From Dermacentor variabilis (lineage: Eukaryota > Arthropoda > Arachnida > Ixodida > Ixodidae), in the NCBI RefSeq assembly GCF_050947875.1, contig NC_134571.1, forward strand, positions 230,650,024 through 230,714,023: 64,000 nt of DNA, given 5' to 3'. A program made the position numbers and the translations under genes. Below, in pieces: positions 22,906 through 32,438 of this stretch (position 1 is its first letter; each line of letters opens with the position of its first letter). The notes below the pieces were generated by a model. That model was given only the letters and a program-made list of their open reading frames with translations. It did not search any database and had not been told where the DNA came from.

Positions 22906-23424
22906 AGACCAATATACATGCTCAAAACTTTCAAAGCTCATTTTCTCAAAATTACTTTTTTGGCTGGTGAGGCTGCTTATTCCAACCGCTCATCAGATTT
23001 CCAGTTTTATATTTAATTGTGTATCTGAATAAATTCCTGAGGGGAAGAAGAGCGAATCTTTTTTAAATATATCGTGTCTGTAATTTGTGATATTTAACTA
23101 AAATTTGATTGATAAAATCTTAATCACCAACACTAAATTCAGCGGTCTGCTAAAACTTATCAACAAGGAAATTTAAAAAAAGGCTCTGTCTTGCCCTGAG
23201 GTATCCATCTGGGAATCTGGGAACCTTTTGAAAATTCTCCAGGCCTGGAATGAGAAAACCATGTGCACCATTCTGACATATTACTGTAACTTGAGAACCA
23301 GTGAAGATAACTGCATAACGTTTTGCAGTTCTACCAATGCCTTTGCCGTGAGTCTATCCTGAAAATGTCATTAAGATATCTCAATAAACAATAAAGTTGG
23401 TATCTGAGGGTAGTCTCCCGCCTT
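22906..23424 (+). mobile_element. MULE-1 3' UTR and right terminus
   Basis: AT-rich, non-coding. It contains phrases such as TTTTCTCAAAATTAC and TTTTTTGGCTGGTGAGGC that recur in altered form at 49540-50055 within MULE-2. The terminal bases, GGTAGTCTCCCGCCTTAA, act as the right inverted terminus. Confidence 0.5.
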
Positions 23425-24345
23425 AAACTTCATGATAACTCCTTGGTCGAGGGGTTGCACAACGGCAGTGCAGTTTGGTGGCAAGAAGCATAGCTCGATG
23501 TTTTTGAGCACAGTGGCAGCGTGGTGGACTGCGCAGTTGTTCGGTACGAGGCATCTATTCCGGTTCAGCTTGCCCAGCCGCTCGTCCCACTCCCATGGCC
23601 ATTGTGCGAAAATTTCTCTCGTCATCCAAGCCTTACGGTTGGACAAATAACTCACTTGGAGCTTAAGTTCGCCTTTGAAGCATCGTGGTAACGCACTTTT
23701 GCCCACCACGAGGGCCGGCACCTTTTCCAAGTCATCCATGCTGGCACAAAGCAACACGGTTACGCGGACCTTGCTCTGCTTACTGCCCTGGCAGCGTTCG
23801 CCTTTGATGGCCAAGGTTTTTGCAGCAGCACCTGGTAGAACAGGGCTGTCTCATCCACGTTGAACAAATCCATGGCACTGTGCTTTTCCAGCAGCTGTCC
23901 AACGTTTGTCTCCACGCACGCCACTGCAGCTTCGCGCATCCCCGCTGACAGCCCTGCCGACGATGTCGTGGCGTGCTCCTTGAAACGCTGCAGCCAGCCG
24001 ACACTCGCCACAAAATCGTCGTGCCCCATGATGTATGCGAAGTCCCTCACCTTGCGCTGCAACAGTGCTCTACTTACAGGAGTGTCGCTTGCTCTTGAGT
24101 CCAAAAACCACTTAAAGACCGCCTTCGAACAGCTTCGAAAGCGGGCACTTGCAGCTTCTTTCTTTCGCCTTTTACGCCACGTGCAACAACACTGCTGACA
24201 GCTTCTTTGCTGCTCAAAATTGTGGACAGCGTGCTCAACACTATGCCTTCACGCTGGACTCGACGGCTTTCAGCATAGCCACCTTGTAATCCATTGATAT
24301 TGTTTTGCGCTTCCATTTGCCATTGTCAATCTCTTTTCTGGCGGC
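23425..24345 (-). pseudogene. Tigger-E transposase, C-terminally truncated
   Basis: A minus-strand Tigger transposase broken into three frames. The N-terminal HTH (ISMDYKVAMLKAVES, then QREGIVLSTLSTIL and AVRRRSLSGFWTQ) lies at 24105-24345; the second HTH and start of the core (RDFAYIMGHDDFVASVGWL, FNVDETALFYQVL) at 23760-24104; the rest of the core (SALPRCFKG, CLVPNNCAVHH, CFLPPNCTAVVQPLDQGVI) at 23425-23814. The second catalytic position reads PNNCAVHH where LVDNCSAH is usual, so one Asp is lost. It stops right after the third Asp motif where MULE-1 begins. Confidence 0.75.
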
Positions 24346-24555
24346 GGGAACTCGCACGAACAAACCGATAGAAACAGTGATATTGTTGATGAACAAGAAG
24401 GTAACAAACCACAGTTGGCGCTGCCCCACGCACTTAGCGGAAGAGCGGGCGGGCCAACCAATGCTACGGGAAAGGGGAGGCCAGGAGATGCGCATGGTAG
24501 ACGCGAACGTCGCGCGCTATAGACATTGACCTGACAGGTAATAAAATGATAAGTA
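24346..24555. other. Tigger-E 5' region and pogo insertion site
   Basis: No gene. Probably the 5' UTR of Tigger-E. It ends with TA at 24554-24555, the insertion site of the pogo element. Confidence 0.4.
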
Positions 24556-26261
24556 CCGTAAAAACCCGCGTATAATACGAACCCGAATATAATACGAGGT
24601 GAAATTTCTGGGACGAGAAATGGAAAAAAAAAGTTTTACCCGCGTATACTACGAGTGAGAGAAACTCGGGGAAAACATTTATTTAAATCGGACTCAGCAC
24701 TTCATTCACTGTCGTACTCCGCTGCGCTTTCATCGGACAATTCCTTGTCTGACATATCCTCCCAGAGGTACTCGTCCTCGGTGCCATCGAGCGCGTTCAA
24801 GATCCCGCACTTCTTGAAAGCGCGACGCACAAGGTCTTCTGGGATGCTCGCCCATGCGTCCACGATCCACTTGCACAGCGTGGCTGGCGATGCCCGCTTC
24901 AGCCGCCCAGTCGGCGTCACTGCAGGTTCACCTGACCGCATCCACACTGCGTAGCACCGCTTCACCGCGTCCTTGAAAGGCTTGTTGACGCAAACATCTA
25001 GAGGCTGCAGCTGAGACATCATCCCACCCGCGATAACGACGAGTTCAGTATTACAATCACGCCACAGCTTCTTCACCGAGTCGGCCAAATGGCCACGAAA
25101 TGCGTCCAGCACGAGGATGGACGGGAACGACAACAGTGCACCGGGCCGCCTACACCAGACGGACTTTATCCAGTCGAGCACAAGACTCTCATTCATCCAC
25201 CCTTTCTCATGGCATTTAACAATGACATTTTTCGGCAGCTCACCTTTCGGCATTGTCTTGCGCTTGAAGACGACATAGGACGGGAGCTTGCGGCCGTCTG
25301 CCGTGCATGACAACATGACGGTAACATGCGTCTTCTCGTTCCCAGTGGACCGGACACAAACTTGTTTCGAGCCCTTTTCGTGCACGGTGAGGGGCGATGG
25401 CATGTCCAGATAAACTGGTGTTTGGTCAGCATTGCCGATTTGCCCTAGCTGAAAGTGCTTCAACTTGCGCAACGAAATAACGTGGCGCTGGAAAGCCACC
25501 AGTAACTCTTCAAACGATTCCGGCAGCTTTCGCGAAATCTAAGTTCCACGACGCAATGAAAATCCTGCACGGCACATATACCGATAAATCCAATGCTTGC
25601 TTGCTTTGAAGATGGAGCTTGTTAGGCCTTTTTCTCTCGCAAGCTCCCTAGCTTTTGCCTGCATGAGCTCCACGCTCACAGCAAGATGCGCGGCTCGCTG
25701 TTCTCGGACGAATTCCGTCAGTTTGAGTTCAATTTCCGGGAATGTCCCATTCTTCGGGCCGCGAAAGCTTCTTCGCGTTCCGCTGCATTTAAAAAGTGCT
25801 TCTTTTTGCCGTCGCCATCCGCGGATGCTTCCCTTGGTGACGCCAAACTGCCTCCCGGCCGCACTGCTGCAGATTTCCTCTGCCGCTAAAATCACATTTC
25901 GCTTGAAAGCTGCCGAGTACTGCTTCCGTGCCCCCGACATCGTGCTCCTTCACTAAAAATGATGCACTTCGCGAAGCACGGTAAACACGTGAACTGCCAA
26001 GGTCCGCACTCAACAAAGAAAGAAACGATGCCGTAGCCACGCTGCAATAGCGAAGGCAAGCCGTAGCCAGGCAGCAATAACAAAGCCAAGTCGTAGCCAT
26101 GCAGATATCACGAAGCCAAGCCGTAGCCACAGAGCAATAACGAAAACAAAGCTTCGAGCCGAACATTTAAATTTTTGTCCGGATCCGCATATAGTACGAG
26201 GCGGAAATTTGGGACGCTAATAACAGGAAAAAAACCTCGTACTATACGCGGGTTTTTACGG
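24556..26261 (-). mobile_element. pogo element, copy 1 (1706 bp, full length)
   Basis: Terminal inverted repeats start CCGTAAAAACCCGCGTATA and match for about 25 bp with one mismatch. TA lies on both sides (24554-24555, 26262-26263). Subterminal motifs of the type GTATTATACG / CGTACTATA recur inside both ends. The transposase is on the minus strand. The length equals that of copy 2 (35888-37593) to the base, with no net indel. Confidence 0.9.
24702..25940 (-). pseudogene. pogo transposase, copy 1, one nonsense codon
   Basis: The frame is 412 codons plus stop, exactly as in copy 2. It has an N-terminal HTH of the pogo/Psq type (YSAAFKRNVILAAEEI, AAGRQFGVTKGSIRGWRRQK), a CENP-B-type second HTH (SVELMQAKARELAREKG, ASKHWIYRYMCRAGFSLRR) and a DDE core: NADQTPVYLDMPS, ILVLDAFRGHLAD and QLQPLDVCVNKPFKD. 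An acidic tail ends at 24702. A TCG-to-TAG change (25539-25541 on the plus strand) stops it after residue 133. The second catalytic Asp (LVLD) is present. Apart from that stop, the copy has no frameshift. Confidence 0.9.
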
Positions 26262-26401
26262 TAAGCTAGTTTTATTAATAAAGTGAATTTATAAATGGTA
26301 TCTGTTTTTATGACGTCCAATTCTTTAGCAGGCTTCGAATTATCCCCTATATCAAACTGATAGGCGTTTTTTTGCAAGTATGATATAGCCAGGTTCAACT
26401 G
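26262..26401 (+). mobile_element. severed right end of a Tigger-D element
   Basis: From the TA at the border of pogo copy 1 the sequence AAGCTAGTTTTATTAATAAA and the end GATATAGCCAGGTTCAACTG match the right end of the complete Tigger-D at 42010-42138. The left part of this Tigger-D is not here; it matches the flank of pogo copy 2 at 37594 onward. See the inversion finding. Confidence 0.75.
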
Positions 26402-26403
26402 TA

Positions 26404-26620
26404 CCAAACTATTTACCGTTTTTACTCACATAAGGAGCCTAATCTTTCTTTTTCTTTTTGGACAATATGCGCAAAGTTTGGGGCTGCATTTGTTATTCAG
26501 GATAAAGTTTTGAGCACTTTTCTTTGTGTGTGGCCACCTCTAAAAAAGTCAGTCTGTCTACACATTGATTCAAATGTGTAGACAGCTACACAAAGCAAGG
26601 ATAGTAGATTTTATTAGCCA
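26404..26620. other. spacer with a short palindrome
   Basis: No gene. A perfect 13-bp hairpin, CTGTCTACACATT / AATGTGTAGACAG with a 6-base loop, spans 26554-26585. TTTACCGTTTTTACTCACAT near 26411 resembles the terminus of a tick pogo/MITE family. Confidence 0.4.
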
Positions 26621-26670
26621 TACAGTCAAATCCCACGATAACGAAAGCCTTCAACAACGAAATTCTCACT

Positions 26671-27084
26671 CATGGTTATATTGCGCTCAGGTTTACACAG
26701 ACGATATTAAGGAAGGACAGGACGTGGATGGACGTAGCGCAAACTACCAACTGTTTAATAGTGTTAAAGAATGCGCTTATATACAAACAGATGTGGCGCG
26801 GGGGAGGGGGGGGGGTATAAAAGATATGACAAGTTGGCAAAATGTGATCATAGTTCAGGTCAGGCATACATCGTTCACTTGCGCCCGTTCACCCTGGCAA
26901 ACTCGACCTCATCTTTGATAAGCGCGATGGACTGAGTGCTACGCATATTTCTTTTTCTTTAGCTATCGCAAGTGCCTCCCATATTTCTCGCTCCGTTTTT
27001 GTTTTTATGTGCCAATGACTGTGGTGCTTTCTAGCAGCGGAGAGCATTTGCATTGTTTGCAATGTGCAGCCAAGTTGCTAGGTT
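26671..27084. repeat. Penelope inverted repeat, left arm
   Basis: Reverse complement of 33646-34064, including a G-rich run (GGGGGAGGGGGGGGG near 26801) opposite the C-run at 33924. It covers the GIY-YIG C-terminal codons and the 3' UTR in antisense. Confidence 0.8.
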
Positions 27085-27834
27085 GCTGAGCAGTGTGTAT
27101 GAGCAGAAGGATGGCATCGCTATTGGTTCTTGTATAGCTCCCGTGCTTTCCGACTTATTTTTGAGTGTGGGAGACAGGAAACTTGCCGCCTTGTTTGAAG
27201 AAACTAACATAACTACCTGTTTCAGATATGTTGACGGTTATTTGGTGTCCATGAAAGAAGACCAAACTGATCCATTAAGTGTAGAAACTGTCATCAGCAT
27301 GTTCAAAAAAGCGCATGAAGGTTTAGAGTTCACGTACGAGACTCCTACCGAAGGTCGATTGTAGTACCTTGACATAAACATTATGCTCAGAGGCTCCCAC
27401 ATCTGCTGGTGCTACAGAACTAGAGGAGAAAAAGAAATCCTGAGGTTGACTCATGCCATTCTAAAATCATAAAAAGAGGCATTGCCAAGGTTTGCATCAG
27501 TCAAGCAATTGAAAAATCATGTCGCCATGCTGTGAGGGAGAGCATCGATTTGCAAGTAAGCCGCTTAAGAAACAGTGGGTACCCGAATAGCATGGTGGCG
27601 CAAATCTGTGAAAACTTGTTGCCCGAAATCAGAACCAACAAGAAAAGGCAGAAAACACAGGAAAAAGAAAAATTGAAAAAACGCGTGGTGTTGCCTTACA
27701 TACATGGCTTGTCACATAGGATAAAAAAGACAGCCCAACGCCATGATGTTCAAGTTCTGTTCTCCGCCCCACAAAAACTAAAAGGCATGTGCAAGAGGGT
27801 GAACGCAGGATCCAAAGAGGCAAACCCTAGTGCT
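27085..27834 (+). pseudogene. Penelope reverse transcriptase remnant
   Basis: Penelope RTs are related to telomerase. The sequence starts inside the palm at GIAIGSCIAPVLSDLFL, then the active site reads FRYVDGYLV (YVDG at 27227-27238) where YVDD is usual, so the second catalytic Asp has become Gly. Stops at 27362 and 27470 and a frameshift follow. The thumb and linker resume with SMVAQICENLLPEIR and the well-kept PYIHGLSHRIKKTAQRHDV and VLFSAPQKLKGMCKRVN. The coding sequence is then cut at TA (27834-27835) by pogo-C and continues in frame at 33491. Confidence 0.8.
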
Positions 27835-28882
27835 ACCGTATTTACACGATTGTATCCTTTTCATATCCTTTTCTTTTTCTTCTCTTTTTTTCTTTGAAAG
27901 AAGTCCTATTAGGGTTATTATAATTACACGAAGGTATTTCGCCCTCGCCAGCAGCAGTACTTGAGATAGCTATTTCGGCGGCTAGCTTCCCACGCTATGC
28001 GTGCCGCCCCCGCACCTGTTTAAGCCTTTTCCTAGACGCTAGAGCTATACAATATCCGCGCAACCTTGAGCGATCGGAAAGCGCGTTTTCCACCTTGGGC
28101 CGGCGGAGAGGGGAGATTTCGTTCCGGCCGCGAAGCTCTCTACATCTCAGTAAGGTGCCTCGCGGTGGTCTCGTGCTGAAGATGCCCTCTCGGTGAGCGC
28201 ATATTTCCCCCCTCATCTTTTAAGAGATTCAATACATACAAGCATTTGTCTCGCAAACCAGATTTATTTCAAGGGAATTTCCCACGTCTCAATAATTTCT
28301 CTCGTCGTATTCGAGTGCTGCTTGCCGTGTTATAGTTTGTTAACGAAGCTTCCCCTCAAGTCTAAATATTGTAAGGCAGTTTTCCTAGTCTCTAAAGCCG
28401 CTAGAGTTCACGCTGCTCCTCTGGCGGCCATTTTTCCAAGAAATTATGCCTTCCAACCACTCAGAATCAGCAAAAATCGACTGCCGCGGACAACATCAGT
28501 CCCTTTCCACATAAGTATGAGGCTCGGAGCAGGAGCTTTGGCGCTTGAAAGTAACCGTTGGCTTGACGAACCAACCGACTGAGCTACCTTTCCGGGCAAC
28601 ATTGAAGGATCACGAGTTCAAATCACATGTTATGTTCCTTTTTTTTCCTTTTTTTTTTTCTTTTAATGTGTTTTCCTTCCTTTTATCACTGTACGGAAAC
28701 CCTCCTAAAAAAAAAAAATTATGTATCCTCAATTATGTGTGGCCACACATGTGCAGGTCATAAATAGCAGGTTCTCTAGCCGAGTGCCATCCATGCGGTA
28801 TAACCGAGCTCAGATTGGTCCACCTTGACTGATCAAATAGGGCACCACTGTAGGATAAATGAGGCGTACAACTCCTGCGGGA

Positions 28883-29121
28883 CCCGCCGTGGTTGCTCAG
28901 TGGTCATGGTGTTAGACTGCTGAGCACGAGGTCGCGGGATCGGACCCCGGCCACGGCGGCCGCATTTCGATGGGGGCGAAATGTGAAAACACCCGTGTAC
29001 TTAGAATTAGGTGCCCGTTAAAGAACCCCAGGTGGTCGAAATTTTCGGAGTCCTCCACTACGGCGTGCATAATCAGAAAGTGGTTTTGTCACGCAAAACA
29101 CCATAATTCAATTTTTAATTT
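28883..29121 (+). mobile_element. Ruka-type tRNA-derived SINE
   Basis: A tRNA-like head (CCGCCGTGGTTGCTCAGTGG as A-box region, GGTCGCGGGATCGGAC as B box) is followed by a body with CGAAATGTGAAAACACCCGT, an AAAGAACCCCAGGTGGTCG block, and an AT-rich tail. I recognise this as the Ruka SINE of ticks from memory. The flanks are a duplicated AACTCCTGCGGGA (28870-28882) and AACTCCTGCGGGGA (29122-29135), so it inserted into the RTE leader. Confidence 0.85.
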
Positions 29122-29316
29122 AACTCCTGCGGGGACGGTAGAGTATCCGTCTCCAGTGCAAGAGGACCGTGATTCAAATCCCGGTGCCGCGCAATTCTCC
29201 ACCGGGAAATACAAAAAAAAAAAAAACCGTGTGTTGAGAAAATTGCACAAACAGGCCTGGAGTGCGGCCTGATCCCGGTGACCAGAACCGGTAACGCACT
29301 CTCTCACCAGAGCAGG
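29122..29316 (+). promoter_or_regulatory. RTE 5' leader with tRNA-like segment
   Basis: The stretch GGTAGAGTATCCGTCTCC to GATTCAAATCCCGGTGCCGC (about 29136-29192) resembles the 3' half of a tRNA, including a T-loop-like GATTCAAATCC. A run of A follows at 29213-29226. It could serve as an internal RNA polymerase III-type promoter. This is inference from resemblance only. Confidence 0.4.
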
Positions 29317-29356
29317 ATTGGCCACCCTGGTGCAGTACTTGGCCACAACCTCCTAT

Positions 29357-32296
29357 ATGAATACAACAATCAAACCCCGGCCCTCAGTCCCCAGCAGCCG
29401 CGAAGCAACTGACCACGGCGGCGGTCAGATCTGTAACGCTGCAGAGGGTGCTAAGAATACCTGGCTCCGGACAGGCCGCCATTGGAATCTGAACCTGGCA
29501 ACGTTTAACGTTAGAACGCTATCTAGTGAGGCGAGTCTAGCAGTGTTATTGGAGGAATTAGAGGGTAGTAAATGGGATATAATAGGGCTCAGTCAGGTTA
29601 GGAGGACAAAAGAAGCATATACAGTGCTAAAAAGCGGGCATGTACTGTGTTACCGAGGCTTAGCGGAGAGACGAGAACTAGGAGTCGGATTCCTGATTAA
29701 TAAGGAAATAGCTGGTAACATACAGGAATTCTATAGCATTAACGAGAGGGTGGCAGGTCTTGTTGTGAAACTTAATAAGAGGTACAAATTGAAGGTGGTA
29801 CAAGTCTATGCCCCTACATGCAGTCATGATGACCAGGAAGTCGAAAGCTTTTATGAAGACGTGGAATCGGCGATGGGTAAAGTCAAAACAAAATACACTA
29901 TACTGATGGGCGACTTCAATGCCAGGGTAGGCAAGAAGCAGGCTGGAGACAAGTCAGTGGGGGAATATGGCATAGGCTCTAGGAATAGCAGAGGAGAATT
30001 ATTAGTAGAGTTTGCAGAACAGAATAATATGCGGATAATGAACACCTTTTTCCGCAAGCGGGTTAGTCGAAAGTGGACGTGGAGGAGCCCGAATGGTGAG
30101 ACTAGAAATGAAATCGACTTCATACTCTGCGCGAACCCTGGCATCATACAAGATGTAAACGTACTCGGCAAGGTACGCTGCAGTGACCATAGGATGGTAA
30201 GAACTCGAATTAGCCTAGACTTGAGGAGGGAACGGAAGAAACTGGTACACAAGAAGCCAATCAATGAGTTAGCGGTAAGAGGGAAACTAGAGGAATTCCG
30301 GATCAAGCTACAGAACAGGTATTCGGCTTTAACTCAGGAAGAGGACCTTAGTGTTGAAGCAATGAACGACTATCTCATGGGAACCATTAAGGAGTGCGCA
30401 ATAGAAGTCGGTGGTAACTCCGTTAGACAGGAAACCAGTAAGCTATCGCAGGAGACGAAAGATCTGATCAAGAAACGCCAATGTATGAAAGCCTCTAACC
30501 CTACAGCTAGAATAGAACTGGCAGAACTTTCTAAGTTAATCAACAAGCGTAAGACAGCGGACATCAGGAACTATAATATGGATAGAATTGAACAGGCTCT
30601 CAGGAACGGAGGAAGCCTAAAAACAGTGAAGAAGAAACTAGGAATAGGCAAGAATCAGATGTGTGCGTTAAGAGACAAAGCCAGCAATATCGTTACTAAT
30701 ATGGATGAGATAGTTCAAGTGGCTGAGGAGTTCTATAGAGATTTATACAGTACCAGTGGCACCCACGACGATAGTGGAAGAGAGAATAGCCTAGAGGAAT
30801 TCGAAATCCCACAGGCAACGCCAGAAGAAGTAAAGAAAGCCTTAGGAGCTATGCAAAGGGGGAAGGCAGCTGGGGAGGATCAGGTAACAGCAGATTTGTT
30901 GAAGGATGGTGGTCAGATTGTTCTAGAGAAACTGGCCACCCTGTATACGCAATGCCTCATAACCTCGAGCGTACCGGAATCTTGGAAGAACGCTAACATA
31001 ATCCTAATCCATAAGAAAGGGGACGCCAAAGACTTGAAAAATTATAGACCGATCAGCTTACTGTCCGTTGCCTACAAAGTATTTACTAAGGTAATCGCAA
31101 ATAGAATCAGGAACACCTTAGACTTCTGTCAACCAAAGGACCAGGCAGGATTCCGTAAAGGCTACTCAACAATAGACCATATTCACACTATCAATGAAGT
31201 GATAGAGAAATGTGCAGAATATAACCAACCGTTATATATAGCTTTCATTGATTACGAGAAAGCGTTTGATTCAGTCGAAACCTCAGCAGTCATGGAGGCA
31301 TTACGGAATCAGGGTGCAGATGAGCCATATGTAAAGATACTGGAAGACATCTATAGCGGCTCCACAGCCACCGTAGTCCTCCACAAGGAAAGCAACAAAA
31401 TCCCTATAAAGAAAGGCGTCAGACAGGGAGATACGATATCTCCAATGCTATTCACAGCATGTTTACAGGAGGTATTCAGAGGCCTGGAGTGGGAAGAATT
31501 GGGGATAAAAGTTGATGGAGAATACCTTAGCAACTTGCGATTCGCTGATGATATTGCCTTGCTTAGTAACTCAGGAGACCAATTGCAATGCATGCTCACT
31601 GACCTGGAGAGGCAAAGCAGAAGGGTGGGTCTGAAAATTAATCTGCAGAAAACTAAAGTAATGTTTAACAGGCTCGGAAGAGAACAGCAGTTTACGATAG
31701 GTAGCGAAGCACTGGAAGGGGTAAGGGACTACATCTACTTAGGGCAGGTAGTGACCACGGATCTGGATCATGAGGCTGAAATAACCAGAAGAATAAGAAT
31801 GGGCTGGGGTGCGTTTGGCAGGCATTCTCAAATCATGAACAGCAGGATGCCACTATCCCTCAAAAGGAAAGTGTATAACAGCTGTGTGTTACCAGTACTC
31901 ACATATGGGGCAGAAACCTGGAGACTTACGAAAAGGGTTCTGCTGAAATTGAGGACGACGCAACGAGCTATGGAAAGAAGAATGATGGGTGTGACATTAA
32001 GGGATAAGAAAAGAGCAGATTGGGTGAGGCAACAAACGCGGGTAAACGACATCTTAGTTGAAATCAAGAAAAAGAAATGGGCATGGGCCGGACATGTAAT
32101 GAGGAGGGAAGATAACCGATGGTCACTAAGGGTTACGGACTGGATTCCAAGGGAAGGGATGCGTAGCAGGGGGCGGCAGAAAGTTAGGTGGGCGGATGAC
32201 ATTAAGACGTTTGCAGGGACAACATGGCCACAATTAGTACATGACCGGGGTAGTTGGAGAAGTATGGGAGAGGCCTTTGCCCTGCAGTGGGCGTAA
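29357..32296 (+). CDS. RTE ORF: AP endonuclease plus reverse transcriptase, intact
   Basis: A single protein that nicks target DNA and reverse-transcribes the element's RNA. The frame is open upstream to 29318, but the first ATG is at 29357, giving 979 residues, a normal RTE length. The endonuclease (about residues 45-300) shows TFNVRTLSSEASL, IIGLSQVRRTKE (catalytic Glu replaced by Gln in LSQ, see findings), ILMGDFNARVG, RNEIDFILC and CSDHRMVRTRI. The RT (about 500-760) shows NYRPISLLSVAYKVFTK, DQAGFRKGYSTIDH, IDYEKAFDSVE, RQGDTISPMLFT, the FADD active site (31541-31552) and LGQVVTTDL. The C-terminus has the WAWAGHVMRREDNRWS block typical of RTE. No stop or frameshift. Confidence 0.9.
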   Translation: MNTTIKPRPSVPSSREATDHGGGQICNAAEGAKNTWLRTGRHWNLNLATFNVRTLSSEASLAVLLEELEGSKWDIIGLSQVRRTKEAYTVLKSGHVLCYRGLAERRELGVGFLINKEIAGNIQEFYSINERVAGLVVKLNKRYKLKVVQVYAPTCSHDDQEVESFYEDVESAMGKVKTKYTILMGDFNARVGKKQAGDKSVGEYGIGSRNSRGELLVEFAEQNNMRIMNTFFRKRVSRKWTWRSPNGETRNEIDFILCANPGIIQDVNVLGKVRCSDHRMVRTRISLDLRRERKKLVHKKPINELAVRGKLEEFRIKLQNRYSALTQEEDLSVEAMNDYLMGTIKECAIEVGGNSVRQETSKLSQETKDLIKKRQCMKASNPTARIELAELSKLINKRKTADIRNYNMDRIEQALRNGGSLKTVKKKLGIGKNQMCALRDKASNIVTNMDEIVQVAEEFYRDLYSTSGTHDDSGRENSLEEFEIPQATPEEVKKALGAMQRGKAAGEDQVTADLLKDGGQIVLEKLATLYTQCLITSSVPESWKNANIILIHKKGDAKDLKNYRPISLLSVAYKVFTKVIANRIRNTLDFCQPKDQAGFRKGYSTIDHIHTINEVIEKCAEYNQPLYIAFIDYEKAFDSVETSAVMEALRNQGADEPYVKILEDIYSGSTATVVLHKESNKIPIKKGVRQGDTISPMLFTACLQEVFRGLEWEELGIKVDGEYLSNLRFADDIALLSNSGDQLQCMLTDLERQSRRVGLKINLQKTKVMFNRLGREQQFTIGSEALEGVRDYIYLGQVVTTDLDHEAEITRRIRMGWGAFGRHSQIMNSRMPLSLKRKVYNSCVLPVLTYGAETWRLTKRVLLKLRTTQRAMERRMMGVTLRDKKRADWVRQQTRVNDILVEIKKKKWAWAGHVMRREDNRWSLRVTDWIPREGMRSRGRQKVRWADDIKTFAGTTWPQLVHDRGSWRSMGEAFALQWA

Positions 32297-32303
32297 CTAG
32301 GCT

Positions 32304-32320
32304 GATGATGATGATGATGA
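32304..32320 (+). repeat. GAT array, RTE 3' end
   Basis: Five to six GAT units end the RTE. The same array ends the truncated copy at 38146-38166. Confidence 0.85.
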
Positions 32321-32438
32321 AGTCGACTCGAATGTAAGTCGACCCCCCCATATCGCTTCACCGAAAAAAAGAAGAAAAAAAAAACCCGAGGGCGCATTCA
32401 ATAACAAAAATTTATTAGTAGCCGACATGGTCACTGTA

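Larger units (their letters stand above)
12276..23424 (+). mobile_element. Mutator-like element (MULE-1), outermost level of nest 1
   Basis: A MULE transposase pseudogene starts at 12704 and is interrupted near 14580 by a LINE. Its last codons reappear at about 22840-22905 and are followed by a 3' UTR and a terminal block whose reverse complement begins TTAAGGCGGGAGACTACC at 23424. Inside it lie, in order of insertion, LINE-1, LINE-2 and a Tigger. The left terminus is not visible; the repeat R2 sits where it should be. The right end abuts Tigger-E coding sequence, so MULE-1 inserted into Tigger-E or the two were juxtaposed by deletion. Confidence 0.6.
27855..32320 (+). mobile_element. RTE non-LTR retrotransposon inserted in pogo-C
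   Basis: The 3' end is fixed by a GAT array (32304-32320). The 5' end is taken as 27855, because pogo-C sequence stops there and resumes at 32321, but the first about 850 bp show no RTE feature and could be another insert. A 13-bp TSD surrounds the SINE inside its leader. The coding sequence is one long ORF with endonuclease and RT, as in the RTE clade. A second, 5'-truncated copy of the same family is at 37737-38165. Confidence 0.75.

Noticed and set aside
26676..26867. Minus-strand ORF with a poly-Pro run
   Set aside because: It is an antisense reading of the Penelope inverted arm with its G-run.
29136..29200. tRNA gene
   Set aside because: Only a T-loop-like 3' half is present, without an acceptor stem or anticodon arm that can be paired. 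It lies in the RTE leader.
29318..29356. RTE ORF start at 29318
   Set aside because: That codon is TTG; the first in-frame ATG is at 29357.
29318..32296. BovB-type RTE (horizontally transferred in ticks)
   Set aside because: The RT and C-terminal region do not read like the BovB sequence I remember; the element is RTE-clade but the subfamily cannot be set by eye.
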